From Sphagnum compactum (Eukaryota; Bryophyta; Sphagnopsida; Sphagnales), in contig OZ234495.1 in NCBI GenBank assembly GCA_965153455.1, positions 19,154,875 to 19,218,874 on the forward strand: a DNA stretch of 64,000 nucleotides. Reading direction: 5' to 3'. Positions 30,201-42,811 of the stretch are shown piece after piece. The position numbers and the translations under genes were made by a program. Position 1 is the stretch's first letter. Each line of letters begins with the position of its first letter. Below the pieces are notes generated by a model that was given only the letters and a program-made list of their open reading frames with translations, made no database searches and was not told the DNA's origin.

Positions 30201-33200
30201 TAATGTATGAACACAAAGTTCAAAAGACACAAAAAAAAGTCCCTTCCTTTGATTTCATCCTTTTTACTTTCATTCTATCATTACAAAAATTGATTAAATA
30301 CATCTCATCCTATTTCATTGAGCTAGATCCTGACCTCCAAGAAAGGTCGTATTTTTACTCCTATACACTTTCAACAATCTACAATACAACAAGTTATTTT
30401 GGGCAAAAGTTTCAAATGCAACATCAAACGTGCCACTCACTTTTCATTCCCCCTTTTCATAGAAGCATCATGATTATTTTTCAATGATTATTTTCAATTT
30501 TAAAATGACAAGTTGATAACATCCCCTTTGGTCTCACCAAATGGCATGGCATTTTGAAAACCTTATAGTTTAATGTCATCCAAGTTGGTGAATTTATTTT
30601 TTTTCAAATTTCATGTACAACCATCTTTAATCATCAAATCATGTAAATTACTTATAATACCTATCCACAACCATGTTTCTTTACATCATCAAAATAATTG
30701 TAATTAATCCATTAATAATATAATTTCAACTATAATTTTCTTTTATTACTTTTTAGATATTAGAATTACATGCATACAAAATGGTTTCAATTTTTTAATT
30801 AATCCATGAATTCAAAAATCTAACCCCTATCATCATAAGGACTTATTCCCACGGTGATGCCAAATGATTAATGTCCTTGGAAGTCCCTTGCACAACCCTA
30901 ATCTACCTTATAATCTATCTTATTCACAAAAATTGTTAATTGTGCTTTTACCAACCACATAGGTAATTATATTAATTATCATATGATTAGTTATTAACAA
31001 CATTTTGTCTAATTAATGCATCACTTTAAGATCAATAAATAATTTGAATACCGAATGTCATAAAATTTGACCAAGGTTATTTGTTGGTTGCATTTTTTTA
31101 AAGTTCCATTCAAATGAAATACAAGTTTTATTGATCTTTGATTTTTAAGAATCAAATTTCACAAATATATAGACATACACAAAATATTGAACTATTATAA
31201 TTCTTTCACAAAATCATGATATGTTGCAACATTATTTCATGCCTAGTTGACACCTTATTTTTTTCTACATGTTTTTTTAATGTTGTTTGCAAAGTTCAAA
31301 AAAAATTATGACCAAGCACATAGAATGCAAGAGACCACATGCACCAAAAACAAAAAAAACAGTTGCAAGGAAATAAACACATGCAAAAACAAAAAACCAC
31401 ACCATGGGGAGCTTGGGTTCTTCATAGTTCACACAATAATCTTTGGTAACAAAATTTTAACTCATATGCCCTATTTTTATCTATTATTTTTATTTTCCAA
31501 TTTCTCATCCCTACATGAAAAGCAAGATTTTAAAAAAATTCACTACCACACAAGAAAAACATGCTTCCATTAGGTTTGACACACTATAAAAATCGCAAAG
31601 TGTTTGCACACTTAATCAACACGAGGTACTTACACACTTGACTACAACAAAATAGTAAATAATATCAAAATTTCCACCCCCACCCCAAAAAGAAAACCAA
31701 AAACTACCCCACCAAAACCCATTTGCCATCTCTCTTTCCTCCCCTTCCCCCCACTTCGCTTCGCCACCATGATCTCAAACTAAAATTTGACTCTAAATTT
31801 AACATGGAAAATCACGTATAGAAAAAGAAAAACGCAAAAATCAAAACTAGATGTGTGTTTATTATCCTTTGGTTGGCCCATAAGAGAGAAAAGAAAAGAT
31901 TTTTCATTGTTGTAGTTATAAAACCACCAGTTCATTGAGCTTATGTGCAACATTTAAGAAATTGTGCAAAGGTCAATGAAAGAAGAGAATGAAAGGCAAG
32001 AAAGCCAAAGCTAAAGAAAAGAGACTTTAAAAAGGAGGCAAAAGTGGGAGAAGTGGTTCCCAACACACACAAAAATCTCGCATGGAAAAGATACATTTGA
32101 TGTGTTGTTGGGTAAAATTCTATTTCCAACTTCCATCTTTTGCTATTTCTCTTTTCATGTGTAAAAGCTTTTGAATTCACTTGATGGGTTTTTATGTTGG
32201 CTTTTGCTTTTAACTTCCCATTCCTTGCTACTACTTTCTTTCTGAATGTGGGAACTATCAAACTCACTTGCAACTAGGAACTAAATTGCTTCACCCCGAG
32301 TTAGGCTGCAAAATTTTCAATTTTGAGCCTTATTGAACTACTAAGTAAAATTTTGATGTTGTGTTTGTGATCTTGGCCCATGTAGGTGACTAACATAGGC
32401 TTCTGACACCATGTTTCAAAAGCTTTACGATAACTCTATTGTTGCAAGTGAACTTGATAGTTGAACCATTGTTGTTTACAAAAACACCATGAACAAAGTT
32501 GTTTGAACTATTATTTGTAATTGCAACAATGGCCCACACGTGTTTTTATCAAAATTTTCAATTTTTCATCTTTCAAATGAAATAATTTCTTATAAAACAT
32601 TGGAACCCCTTATTCATATTTTCACCATGTGAATATGAAAATGAGTTTGAACACAATATTGTGGTACCTAGGCACCTTCCACACTATTTATATTTTTTAT
32701 AAAATGTTGAAATGTTAAATAATAATATCTATTCAAATTTTAAAAATTACAAAGGAAAATAGAATGTAATTGTAAATTTTTTTACATGGAACGTTTTTAA
32801 TTAATTATTTGACAAACATATGTTGAAGTTGCTTTTATACCATGATAATCACAACTTTTGTGTTTATAGCACTTTGAATTTTTATATGGGGCTAAAAATG
32901 AAAGTGAAGTTCAAGATTTGAATTAATGTGCCCCATGATCAAAATATAAAGGATTCCCAAACATGTAAAAGCCCATGTGATTTATTCTAATGTATTTAAA
33001 GAATACCTTACATAACATAAAAAATGTAATGTGCATTTTTTAATATGATACACAAGCATTACATTTTTCATAATGCCCATTAGCATTTTATATAAAAAAA
33101 TTTCACGATACTAGGTATCATAGAAGAAAATAAAAGTGTGAATGTTTTTTACATGCATAAAGCCTTTGGGACATACTTTACGAAAATTGAGCCCACAATT

Positions 33201-33963
33201 GACTCCACCTTGCATACCCCACATAAAACTTGTGATAGTTTTGAAAGGAAATATGAATCACAATTATATAATCAATTACAAGGAAAAAGAACTTTAATAT
33301 CAAGTTGCAAAAGAGTAAATTGAATTTCACAACTAACATTTTCATGTCAAGAAATTTTATAAATTTGAAACTAAAATAGTTGACATTTTCATGAATTCTT
33401 AATGAGATGCCAATGGTTTTTTTATCAGTATGAAATGGTGGTAAAATATATATTTAAAATATATATATAATTGTTATGGGGTAATTTAATAATCCAATTT
33501 ATGAAGGAAATAAAATAACTTTTGGGTGGTAAGCATAAACTAAAAAAATATTGATTTAACCAATTAAATAGGATATATATATATATATATATATATATGA
33601 GTCCTAAGTTATATTATAGAAAAAAGCCACCACTTATTAAAGAAGGGGGTCAAGGCTATTAGGTACAATTTGTAAGAAGGAGTTGTCATTTTCATAAAAG
33701 GTAAAAGGCTACTTGTTCAAATTAGGTATTTAGGGATTTATTTTCTATGTTTATGATGACAAGTAAAATGGACCATGGCAGTGTTATAAGAACTAAGGAA
33801 CAATATGTAAGAATATTTGTATAAAACTTTTTGGTTTTGTCATGTGGTGATCAATGAATTATTTATTGGCGGTAAAATTTTGAAAAATTTTAACCTCAAA
33901 AATCAAAAACAATTTTTAAAAATCACAAAGTCACTTTTTTTGAAAATAAATTTTACCAAATCT
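27251..33963. other. AT-rich gene-free stretch
   Basis: About 6.7 kb with no coding sequence I can support. All open frames are short and AT-driven. I see decayed, unassignable repeat fragments, one of which (about 29090-29200) resembles 3730-4020, and an (AT)n tract at about 33574-33599. Nothing here looks like an RNA gene. Confidence 0.5.
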
Positions 33964-34239
33964 TTTCACTACTAGAAATCCTATCATTTGCAACCAGTCA
34001 ATATACAACTAGAATGCAACTAGTTGTCGTTTACAACTATCTCGGTCATGTTTACAACTATAAATTTGGTATTGTATAATTTTTCAGCCATACAGTTGTG
34101 TGTGTAATTAACGCGCAACTAAATGTGTACAACATGGACACATGTCATAAAAATGATGGCCTACATTTATACATACTTAAATTATTATACTTAATATATC
34201 TACATAAGCTATGTATAATGATATTATGTGCTTCTAATA

Positions 34240-34690
34240 TTAAAGTTAACCCCATGTTAACTTAGGCTAACCTAAACTAACCTAAGCTAAAATAACCATA
34301 ATTAAACTAAGTTAGGCTAAAATAATTATGGTTAAATTAAATTATGCTAAAATAACTATGGCTAAATTAAGTTAGGCCAAAATAATTATGGCTAAATTAA
34401 GTTAAGCTAAATTATTTATGGTTACAATAAATTAAAATATATTAATTATGGCTAAAATAAATATGGCTAAATTAATTATGTTAGGCTAAATTATTTATGG
34501 CTAAAATAAATTAAGATAAAATAAATTAGCATGAAATAAATATGGCTTAATTAAATTAGGCCAAAAAAATTATAGCTAAAATAAGTTAGGCTAAAATATT
34601 TATGGCTAAACTAAATTAAGCTGAAACTAACAATGGCTAAATTAATTATGGTTAAACTAGATTATACTAAATTAAATTAAACTAAACTAA
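34240..34690. repeat. Degenerate array of GGCTAAATTAA-type units inside the CACTA element
   Basis: Words such as TATGGCTAAATTAAGTTAGG and ATAATTATGGCTAAA recur at irregular 20-45 bp spacing over about 450 bp. It looks like a decayed minisatellite that grew by slippage inside the element. Confidence 0.8.
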
Positions 34691-34767
34691 ACATGGTTTA
34701 AATATATATTGCAAGTTTTTAAATTTTACTTGTCAAATTTATTTAAATATTTATTTTGGCAAGTAAA

Positions 34768-34827
34768 TATATATATGGTAAATTCATGTAAAGTTTCCAT
34801 TTAGAAATCTACATTTGGGTAGCAAAA
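34768..34827 (+). repeat. 60-bp perfect inverted repeat, left copy
   Basis: This 60-bp stretch (contains GGTAAATTCATGTAAAGTTT) is the exact reverse complement of 42752-42811. Identity ends abruptly on both sides. This copy lies inside the CACTA element. Confidence 0.95.
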
Positions 34828-36481
34828 TAAACTTTTTTATTTTATTTTATTTGGAATCTTTTTCAGAAAATGTAAATTTGATTAAACAAGAAATGTATTC
34901 AAAATCAATTAATATGATAATATTAAAATTTATAATAAATATTCATACTTATCAATTAAATGTTTATTATAATTATAATGATAATGAATTATATAAATAT
35001 AATATCAATAGGTATTATATATTTAAATTTTATTATTTATGTTAAAATATTAATGTAAATAGGCTACACGAATTAACCTACAAGTACACAAACATCTTAA
35101 ACTAATTACTAGTTTAAGCTATATAATAATGTTAAAACCATATTTTCATTGAGTAATCATTATTATTAGAAATATTCTACAATCATCTTTGAAGTGCAAA
35201 AGAAGAGGAGTAATGAAAAATTAACAAGAAGAAAAATAAAATTTCAAGTTACAAAACTTTTTTTTTTTTCTTTGGACCCCTCCTACTTTCAAACCTCATA
35301 ACTTTCTTATTTCTTATTCACTTTAAGCGATTTAAAATGCTATAGGAGCGCCATCTGAAGTTCTACAAATCACGATGGAACTTTAATAGCAAAAAAAACA
35401 ACATAAAAGGAACTTTCTTGGTGTTTAAGAATCGGCCTTTGTAGTGTTCAATGAATTTTTTCTAAGTTTTTGACCCCCTTTATTTTGGGGGGCCATAACT
35501 TTCTCATTTCTATTTTATTTTTGACGATTCTCAGTGTGTTAGATGCGCCAAGAGGAGGGCTTCAAGTTTTGTTTGGACACCAAAAGCAACAAAACCCTCC
35601 CCTGGCTGCTATACTCTAATACATTAGTTGCATTTAATGTGTAACTAAGTTGGTTCATGAAGTTTACGATGGAATTTTTTATCCCATATCTTTTGGCTTC
35701 CAATTTTATTTAGCTCAATATATAAGTAAAAGCAATATGTTTGAAATAATAAAACACCAAATGCCATTGGGGATGAGTAAATAAACAAAATTTGACCTTT
35801 ATGAAATGGTTAATCTTAAAAATAAAATAAAATAATTCTAATTTTACATGTATAGCTTAAACCTAGTTATGTTCAACCTACTTACATATCTAAATAAACC
35901 TACTTACCTTATAGGGTGTAATAATTACCTGCCTACCTAGGCAACACGTGTCAACATCTTATTAGCCATAAATTGGACCACTTAAATTTCATTAATTGAT
36001 ATTTTAAAATTAAAAATTATCTGGGCCTTAATTGACTTGTGTCATCATATAATTGGTGTTTTAAAAGGACACATGTCAAATGGTCAATGAAGGTTCCATG
36101 GTGTGTCACGTATCATCATCTTAATGGCAGAAACTTTAATGATTGAGATTAATCCAATGAATTTGAAAACACAAAAATAATTAAATAGTGACACGTGTCC
36201 ACAAGCTAATTGTCCAATTTTTAAACACATGTATTTTTATTAGTTACATTGTAGTTGCAAAGAGAGTTGCACATAAGGTGCAACTACATTTGGATTAGTA
36301 TGTATGGATGAGCATGTATGTTGGCACCGTATATATGTTGCATACGTAGTGTCGCATGCAATTGAATGTCATGTGCAACTTGTCTTAGGCAACTACCCAA
36401 ATTTGCAGTTGCATGTGTTGCATGCAATTGAATTTTAGTTGCAAACGACAGTTGCAAAACCCAAAATTTCTAGTAGTGTTT

Positions 36482-38328
36482 ATGGCATCATTGTTAATGA
36501 TGTTACATCACAAATGTTTTTATAAAAACATTGGTGGTAATGTGTGGATTTATGTGAACTAATATAAGGCTTTCATGATTATGATTGTTTGGTATCTATA
36601 TACTAAGACAAGTGTTTGTTTGTTTATTTAAATGTACGACCATATTGTAATGTTCCCGATTTGTTAAATCCATTGCTATGTGGCCATTAAAAAATCCTCA
36701 ACAAGAGAATATTTTTTGAATTGATGATTACTTTTATTTTTGAAAATTAATTGAAATCTAACAATATTTTGTTCACAATTGAGTTCCATAAGAACTTTGA
36801 AATTGAGCTCAATTTTATGTAACTAATTATTGGTGGGGATGATCTATAACTTGTTTAATATATTTAAGCCAATAGCACATGGGCCCATGTACTAGTTCTA
36901 TATTCATAGGATAGAGTCCAAATTTGTTTACAAGTAATAGAAGATATACTCTACAACTAAAAACTTGCATAATATCCATCACAAGTTATTAAACCCATTA
37001 TTTAATAAAATAAAAAAATGTGTATGAATGAGTGATTTAATATTATATCTTTAACTAATGTTGGCGTGAAATGAAATATTTCCCAAAGCTTTGAATGAAA
37101 TAATAATAATAATAAATGTTATTTGTCAAAACTTTGAAAATTGAATTCACAATTTAAAGGATTCAATTTAGTGTCCCAAGTAGTACAATACTACTATTGC
37201 TTTAGAACACAAGGTGCACTTTATGCACTTATTTATGACTTTTGAAATTATGAAATATTCAATTTAAGTTTCCCAAACCTAGTTTTTGAAAGGATAAACA
37301 TTTTGACATAAAACCATTGATTGAACTAGTTGTAGGTATGGTATCGACCAAATTGTAACATGAAGGTACCAAGCACAAGTGTGATATTATGAGCTCTAAA
37401 ATGTGACATTCCCATTCTTATCAAAGTGATTGATATGAAGACTTTCAATGATGAATGTTCCCCACAAACTAACAAATGCCTTTGACCACATATGCACCAC
37501 ACCTTGGTTTGTGAAACTTATCGATGGCACAAGAGTTGAAGAACATGCCCCTTGAGACCTTCCATCTTGCTTGCATTCAACCAGCCATGTAATGATCATA
37601 GTCAATGCAACACTATAGGATAGACAATTCTAGTAAATTTTATCAACATCCAATAGATTAATTTGAATACAATTTCACATTGAAAATTCCATTGGAATTG
37701 GAATAAACAAGACAATATTTGAACATTATTTAGGTGGAACCAATGTTGAAACAAATAATTGAACCTATAAAAAAGTTGCAAACAAGGTAGTTCGACAAAT
37801 TAGGTTTGTTTGGCAATGGAAATATTAACAATGTTAGCTATAACAATAATGAAACTTCATTAGGAAAGGAAGAAACTATAATCATAAGTGTCATTGGGAA
37901 TGACATTCAAAACCCAAGTAAAAGGATTGATGAAGTCATTGGGGTGTGGCCAAACACAAACATGAAACAAGGAGAAAGTACAAAATGTCATCACATGTTG
38001 TGTTGAAAACATTCACCAACATAATGTTCATGGTATTTGTGGCATGCAACATGGATTCACCATGTTGCATGGCAACCGCACATTAAGTTGAATACAACAA
38101 ATAGGAATCATTTATGGCCTTCATTGAAGTTGTTGCCTACATCAACACCATCTCCAACTTCTAACAAAGAATATGACTTGTTGTTGAGACATTCACAAAT
38201 GTGTTAAGGTCCAAACCAATTAAGGTGTGTACCAACCAAGACTATAAGGTAGATCTTTTAAAAGATTCGTATATTTTGATTCCCATCAATCTTAATGACT
38301 AAAAATGTCAAATATTTTTTAAATATAA
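36482..38328. other. AT-rich intergenic DNA
   Basis: No gene seen. Open frames such as 37806-38006 are short and lack homology. The stretch ends at the TA target of the next element. Confidence 0.5.
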
Positions 38329-38330
38329 TA

Positions 38331-38352
38331 CCGTAATGGCATACCCTGTTCG
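38331..38352 (+). repeat. Left terminal inverted repeat of the Tc1/pogo element
   Basis: 22 bp starting CCGTAATGGCATACCC, preceded by TA. It pairs with 40722-40743 with a single mismatch. Confidence 0.93.
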
Positions 38353-38359
38353 CACTAAA

Positions 38360-40393
38360 TTAATTATTTTCAGGCCACTGTGAAAAAATAATACAAATCC
38401 GTCCTGCGGTGCGAAAATGCGAAATATCCTCAATGTTATCGAACTCATCCAGATTATCCAATTCTTCGGCCTGCTCTGCATCCTCCATGTCTAGCCGGTC
38501 GAAAATTGCTAATGTCTCCTGATCCTCCAAGCAGGCGCTCACAACCTGAGCAACCGAAGCTGCAAGCAGGAGCTCATCAATCTGCACATCACAGGCAGCT
38601 TGAACTGCCGCTTCTTCCTCACGATCCTCCAAAGGCTCGAAGTTTGCCAGCAGCCCCTTGGTCAAGCACTCCGAGATTGCATGGCTCTGGAATGTCGAGT
38701 CGTGAATCTTCCCCAGTCTACACTTCTCCCAACCCCTCCTGATCATCTGCTCTTCCACCGCTAGCTCCTCCCACGCCGTCATCAGCCAGCCCACAACCTT
38801 TCCCCGAAGCTCTTTCACCCCCAAATCCAGCTTGATGTCCTTAGGTTCCACCTTGCCCAGGACCTGGAGAGCCACTTGTTGTGCCTGCCAAATGTTAAAC
38901 TGCTGCCGGAAGCGATGTTTGAGAGGTCGCTGTAGTACAACGTCTGCCACCTGAAGCTTGCTGGTGCAATTTGCAGGGACGAACATCGTTTTGATGAGGG
39001 GAAACAGGTCGAGCATCCACTCCCTAAAGCCCGCCGAAATGTGCACCTTCCAGCAATCTATAAGCTAGACCATCTTTTGCGAATCAGGAGCCAAGCCCAA
39101 CTCCTCGCACTTTTTCACACGCCACGGATCTAGCACCTTCTCAACAAAGCTCTTCATGGTCACAAAATTGGACCAATGGTTTTCCGACATGGTCAGATGC
39201 CAGCCCGCTGCGACCGCCCGTTTAGCATCTTCATCCTTTGGAACTATTGCTTCCGTCTTCCCCTGGAACACCAGCTGCAATGGCACAAGCTCCCTACTTG
39301 CAGTGGAGCTAACGACCGCCATGATTTGCCTCTTGTCGTCCTTCCCTAGACACTTGACTTCCTTCACTCCCTTAACCTCGTACGTCTGCTCTGTGGAGGG
39401 GCGGAGATGGACAGCCGTCTGATCTGAATTGCAGACCAATTCTGGTGGGATGCCCTCCGTCTTACAAAGCGCAGCCACTCTGAATGCCATCTCATCCCCC
39501 TGTTGCTCCCAATCTTCTGGCAGCTTGCTGGCAGCCGTGGTGGCTCTTCTCCACGTCCACCCCAGGTAGCGGTTCAGAAACTTCCGAAAGAACCTTTTGG
39601 AGACTTGAAACAACTTCCCCCCCCTTCCCGTACGCTTCAGAAGCAGCTCAGGCGCCAATGCTTGCACAATCCCCAGAATCACCGTCTGAGCAACATTAGC
39701 ATCCATTGGCTGGCCTACATCCCGCATGCCTTTCAATGTTGAGAGGATCGTGTCAAAAGCCTGAGGGTGATCTTTAAAGATTCCCCGACTCCCGCTCTTT
39801 CCCTTTTGCACTCTTGCCTTCTGAGCAGCAACGCCCTCTTCGTACTTCTTGCGCAACTTGAAATGGCCTGACTGAACATCCCTCTCAAACCAGCCCTTCA
39901 TGGTGTTCATGGTTAACTTGTCAAAAGGGCTGCCTATCCGACCAGGCTTCCTAATGTGCTGCAAGGAGAAGAGAGCATCATACAAGCTCTTTGGGTGCTG
40001 CCTCACTGCCGCCTCAATATGAGGCCACAAATCCTGAACGAACCAGTTGGTGTAGCTTCCTCGCTGCTTTTTAGCCGGTGGGTTGACCTGCTCACTGTTG
40101 TGCGCAGACCGGCCTACATTGCTTGCCCCAGCAGCATCGCCCTGCTTCTCAGCTCCCATGTTTGGAGGCACTAGGACAGCCTGAGCCTTAACCCTCTTTG
40201 GTCTCCCCACCGGCCGTTTCGCTGCCAATTTAACACTTTCTTTTGCTGCCTTAGCTACTTCATTCCGAACTACTCTGTTTCTCTCCTCCTCTTGCCAGGC
40301 TGCCGAATCTTTCTTTATCTTTTCATGCACTTCCTCCTTGCTAAGAGGGCTAAAGAAGCGGGTGATGGTGGCAGCCCTGCTCCCTGACGCCAT
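38360..40393 (-). pseudogene. Pogo-like transposase (DDE_1 family) with one in-frame stop
   Basis: The frame runs from the ATG at 40393 to the stop at 38360-38362, about 677 codons. It is interrupted only by a TAG at 39065-39067. An in-frame extension to 40450 starts MWELGTG and is less likely. Domains seen: N-terminal ITRFF and SPLSKEE, a basic GRPK AT-hook-like patch (about 62-65), a central region, then the catalytic core: CNSDQTAVHL with the first Asp (D324), IDCWKVHIS with the second Asp directly after the stop, and CTSKLQVADV with the third Asp. This D-D-D layout matches the DDE_1 transposases of the pogo/jerky/CENP-B group. The acidic C-terminal tail (EFDNIEDIS) is typical. The core around the stop is otherwise conserved, so the TAG is probably one point mutation (for example from TGG). 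Readthrough is possible but untested. The frame lies wholly between the inverted repeats. Confidence 0.9.
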
Positions 40394-40721
40394 GGCAGTG
40401 AGGCGACCAGAAGGCCACCAACCCCAATACCCAGTCCCAAGCTCCCACAAATTGAATCAACAGAACACTCCTTTGTGCCAACAAAGGTCCAGTGACTCTG
40501 GCAGTGGCATGGATCACAGAAAAAATTGGTGGCAGAATCCTAAATTGAACGGTTAAGATGTCTTGAGTGCCCTGTCAACCAACGGCCAGGATCCTACAGG
40601 CAAACCCTGCGAAAACCTTCAAAACCCTTAACCAAGGGCTGTGCGTAAATCTTGAAAATCGGAATTTGTCCACTGCGAAAGGAAAAAACGACCGAAAATA
40701 ATTATTCGCGACCTCGGGTCA

Positions 40722-40743
40722 CGAACAGGGTATGCCACTACGG
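40722..40743 (-). repeat. Right terminal inverted repeat of the Tc1/pogo element
   Basis: 22 bp ending GCCACTACGG and followed by TA. It is the inverse of 38331-38352 except for one base. Confidence 0.93.
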
Positions 40744-41030
40744 TAGTTCAAACCATAAATATCTAAATTTATTAATATCATCCACTTTATTTCCACGAAT
40801 GGTGAAACAATATGATTAATAAAGGAATATATATGATGGTGATGTAATGTGATAGAATATATTGGCACATTTAAACAAGTTTTGACCCACCAAGAAACTT
40901 CTACAATGTCGCTTCATTGGCAAATTGACATCCAAAACATACCATCACATATTAGAAAGCAAGTTGGTTTAGGCTAATTTCATTTTCTAACAAATCTATA
41001 TGTGAGCATGTGGGCACACTAATAGCTAAA

Positions 41031-41675
41031 CTTGCCCTAGCCACCCTACTTTTAATGTAAAAAATAAGAATCTTAAAAAACATTCATACATTTATGGTTG
41101 AAAATATGTCAGTGTTTGATTTAGCTTCCACCCAAATTAAATTAAACATTGAGGTAAATTTGGTCCACAATTAATTATTCTAAAAAGAACCTAAACAAAT
41201 AGTCCTCATTTTAACCCCTATTCCTTTTGTGAAGGGTCTTATCACAAAAGAGGTCATTAATTGGAAATTGGATAACACTAAACCTACATTTTGAGCATTT
41301 AACCACAAAAACCAAATTTAATTGTTAGCATACAACATGTTTTGCCCCTAGCCAACCTACTTTTATTGTTTAAAAAAATAATCCTAAAAAACATTCATAC
41401 ATTTATGTTGAATCTATGTTAATGTTTGATTTAACTTCCACCCAAATCGAATTAAGCATTGATGTAAATTTGGTCCATAATTAATTATTTAAAAATAAAC
41501 CTAAATAAATAGTCTTAATTCTAACATCCTCTATTCCTTTTGGTAAAGGTTTTATCACTGAAAAGGTCATTAGTTAGAGGTTTATTAATGAGTAATAAAC
41601 CTATGTTTTGGTGTGAGAAGTTAATCGCATAAACCAGATGTCATTCAATAGTTAGGACACAACATGTTTTGTGGA
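41031..41675. repeat. Tandem duplication, about 310 bp x 2
   Basis: Copy 1 starts at 41031 (TTGCCCTAGCCACC) and copy 2 at 41341 (TTGCCCCTAGCCAACC). They run in step through ACATTCATACATTTATG, TTCCACCCAAAT and AATTTGGTCCA, and end at ACAACATGTTTTG. They are diverged with many small indels. No coding capacity. Confidence 0.88.
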
Positions 41676-42751
41676 TAGTAGGAATGATGTTTTCAAACCT
41701 TGCCAAATTTTATTTGGCATTGAAACATGTAAATATACATTTTGTATTTGTGTTTCATTGTGTTTGTACTTGATTTGGTGTTTGAACTTGTTCATCATGA
41801 TGCATGAGTCTTTTGAAACTTAGGATTTCTAGAAAGGACTCTTTTGAAAAATATATTTTTAATGAAAATTGCCCCTAGGCTACAAAACAAGATGACATAT
41901 CTATTGCTATCATCCCATGTGGTATATAAGTAATTCAATGGACAAAGCACTTGAGTACAATGTCTAGTACATGAAACCAATTAGGCTTATAAATGCATTA
42001 TATGTTAAGCAAGCTATCTTTTAGATTGACGATGATAGCATAACAATTTTTAAATTTTTTCACATTAATTTTCATTCATTAGGTCCATAGTTCATTGGAT
42101 CTTGTTCCTCAAGTATATTCACTAACATATCAAGGTATGAACTGAAAATGGGGCTATTCTTGGAATGAAGATACAACATGAGGCAAGAATCAAATGTGGG
42201 ACCTAAATTCTTAAAACAACCCAATTCAAGGTTCTTACATCATTATCCAATAGTAAAATCTCATCAAGCATTAAATAATTGCGACTATTTTGCTTGAAGG
42301 AGAGATAGAACCTTATGCATAAGTTGCCATCTTTTGTGAAGGCAAAAACATTATTGGAGGTTAAATGCCACATATAGTAAAAAATATTACCAATTCTTCA
42401 TGTTTAATACGACAACTACAAAATATGCATTTCATTTTAATTCCTTGTGAATCCCGAGTCATTGCACTACTACAATTCATAGCAATGGTTTTCTTTGGGG
42501 GCATTTTGTGATGACATATAGCCAGAGTGGTGAACATCCCAAAGATTGTTTTTCCAAATTTGCCCATATACACGATATGAAAGCTAAAATTTTCAAACAT
42601 TCTTTTTATATGTTTGGTTACTTACTTTGAACCATGTATTGGATAATTAAGCAAAATTTCTTAATTTATCTTCAATTATTTATTTCAAATTTTTATCTTA
42701 TTGTTGAAACTTTGCTAGCAAAAACGACTTAAAATTTTATAGTTTTTTTTG
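41676..42751. other. AT-rich intergenic DNA
   Basis: No recognisable gene. Only short AT-driven open frames such as 42361-42600 on the minus strand. Confidence 0.5.
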
Positions 42752-42811
42752 TTTTGCTACCCAAATGTAGATTTCTAAATGGAAACTTTACATGAATTTA
42801 CCATATATATA
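42752..42811 (-). repeat. 60-bp perfect inverted repeat, right copy
   Basis: Exact reverse complement of 34768-34827. The sequences flanking the two copies are unrelated. Confidence 0.95.

Larger units (their letters stand above)
33967..36478. mobile_element. Non-autonomous CACTA (En/Spm-like) element, 2512 bp
   Basis: The left end reads CACTACTAGAAATCC and the right end is its inverse, ATTTCTAGTAGTG, giving a 13-bp perfect terminal inverted repeat that opens with CACTA. Both ends are flanked by TTT (33964-33966 and 36479-36481), the 3-bp target duplication expected for CACTA elements. Subterminal regions are full of short TTGCAACT, ACAACTA and TTGCAAACGACA words in both orientations (33990-34130 and 36235-36465), as expected for transposase-binding sites. 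There is no transposase frame. The interior holds an AT-rich array (34240-34690). Confidence 0.9.
38331..40743 (-). mobile_element. Tc1/mariner-pogo-type DNA transposon, 2413 bp
   Basis: The terminal inverted repeats are 22 bp (38331-38352 and 40722-40743) with one mismatch. The left end reads CCGTAATGGCATACCC and the inverse of the right reads CCGTAGTGGCATACCC. Both ends are bordered by TA (38329-38330 and 40744-40745), the standard Tc1/mariner target. The interior holds one long minus-strand transposase frame. Its GC content is far above that of the AT-rich DNA on both sides. Near-identical ends and an almost intact frame point to a recent insertion. Confidence 0.93.

Noticed and set aside
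34815-35045. 76-codon frame rich in Tyr and Asn
   Set aside because: AT-driven chance frame inside the CACTA element.
39156-40174. Plus-strand frames opposite the transposase (for example 39503-39742)
   Set aside because: Antisense shadows of the GC-rich transposase gene.
34768-42811. An 8-kb transposon bounded by the 60-bp inverted repeat
   Set aside because: The left copy lies inside a CACTA element whose own ends and target duplication are intact, and no target duplication borders the 60-mers.
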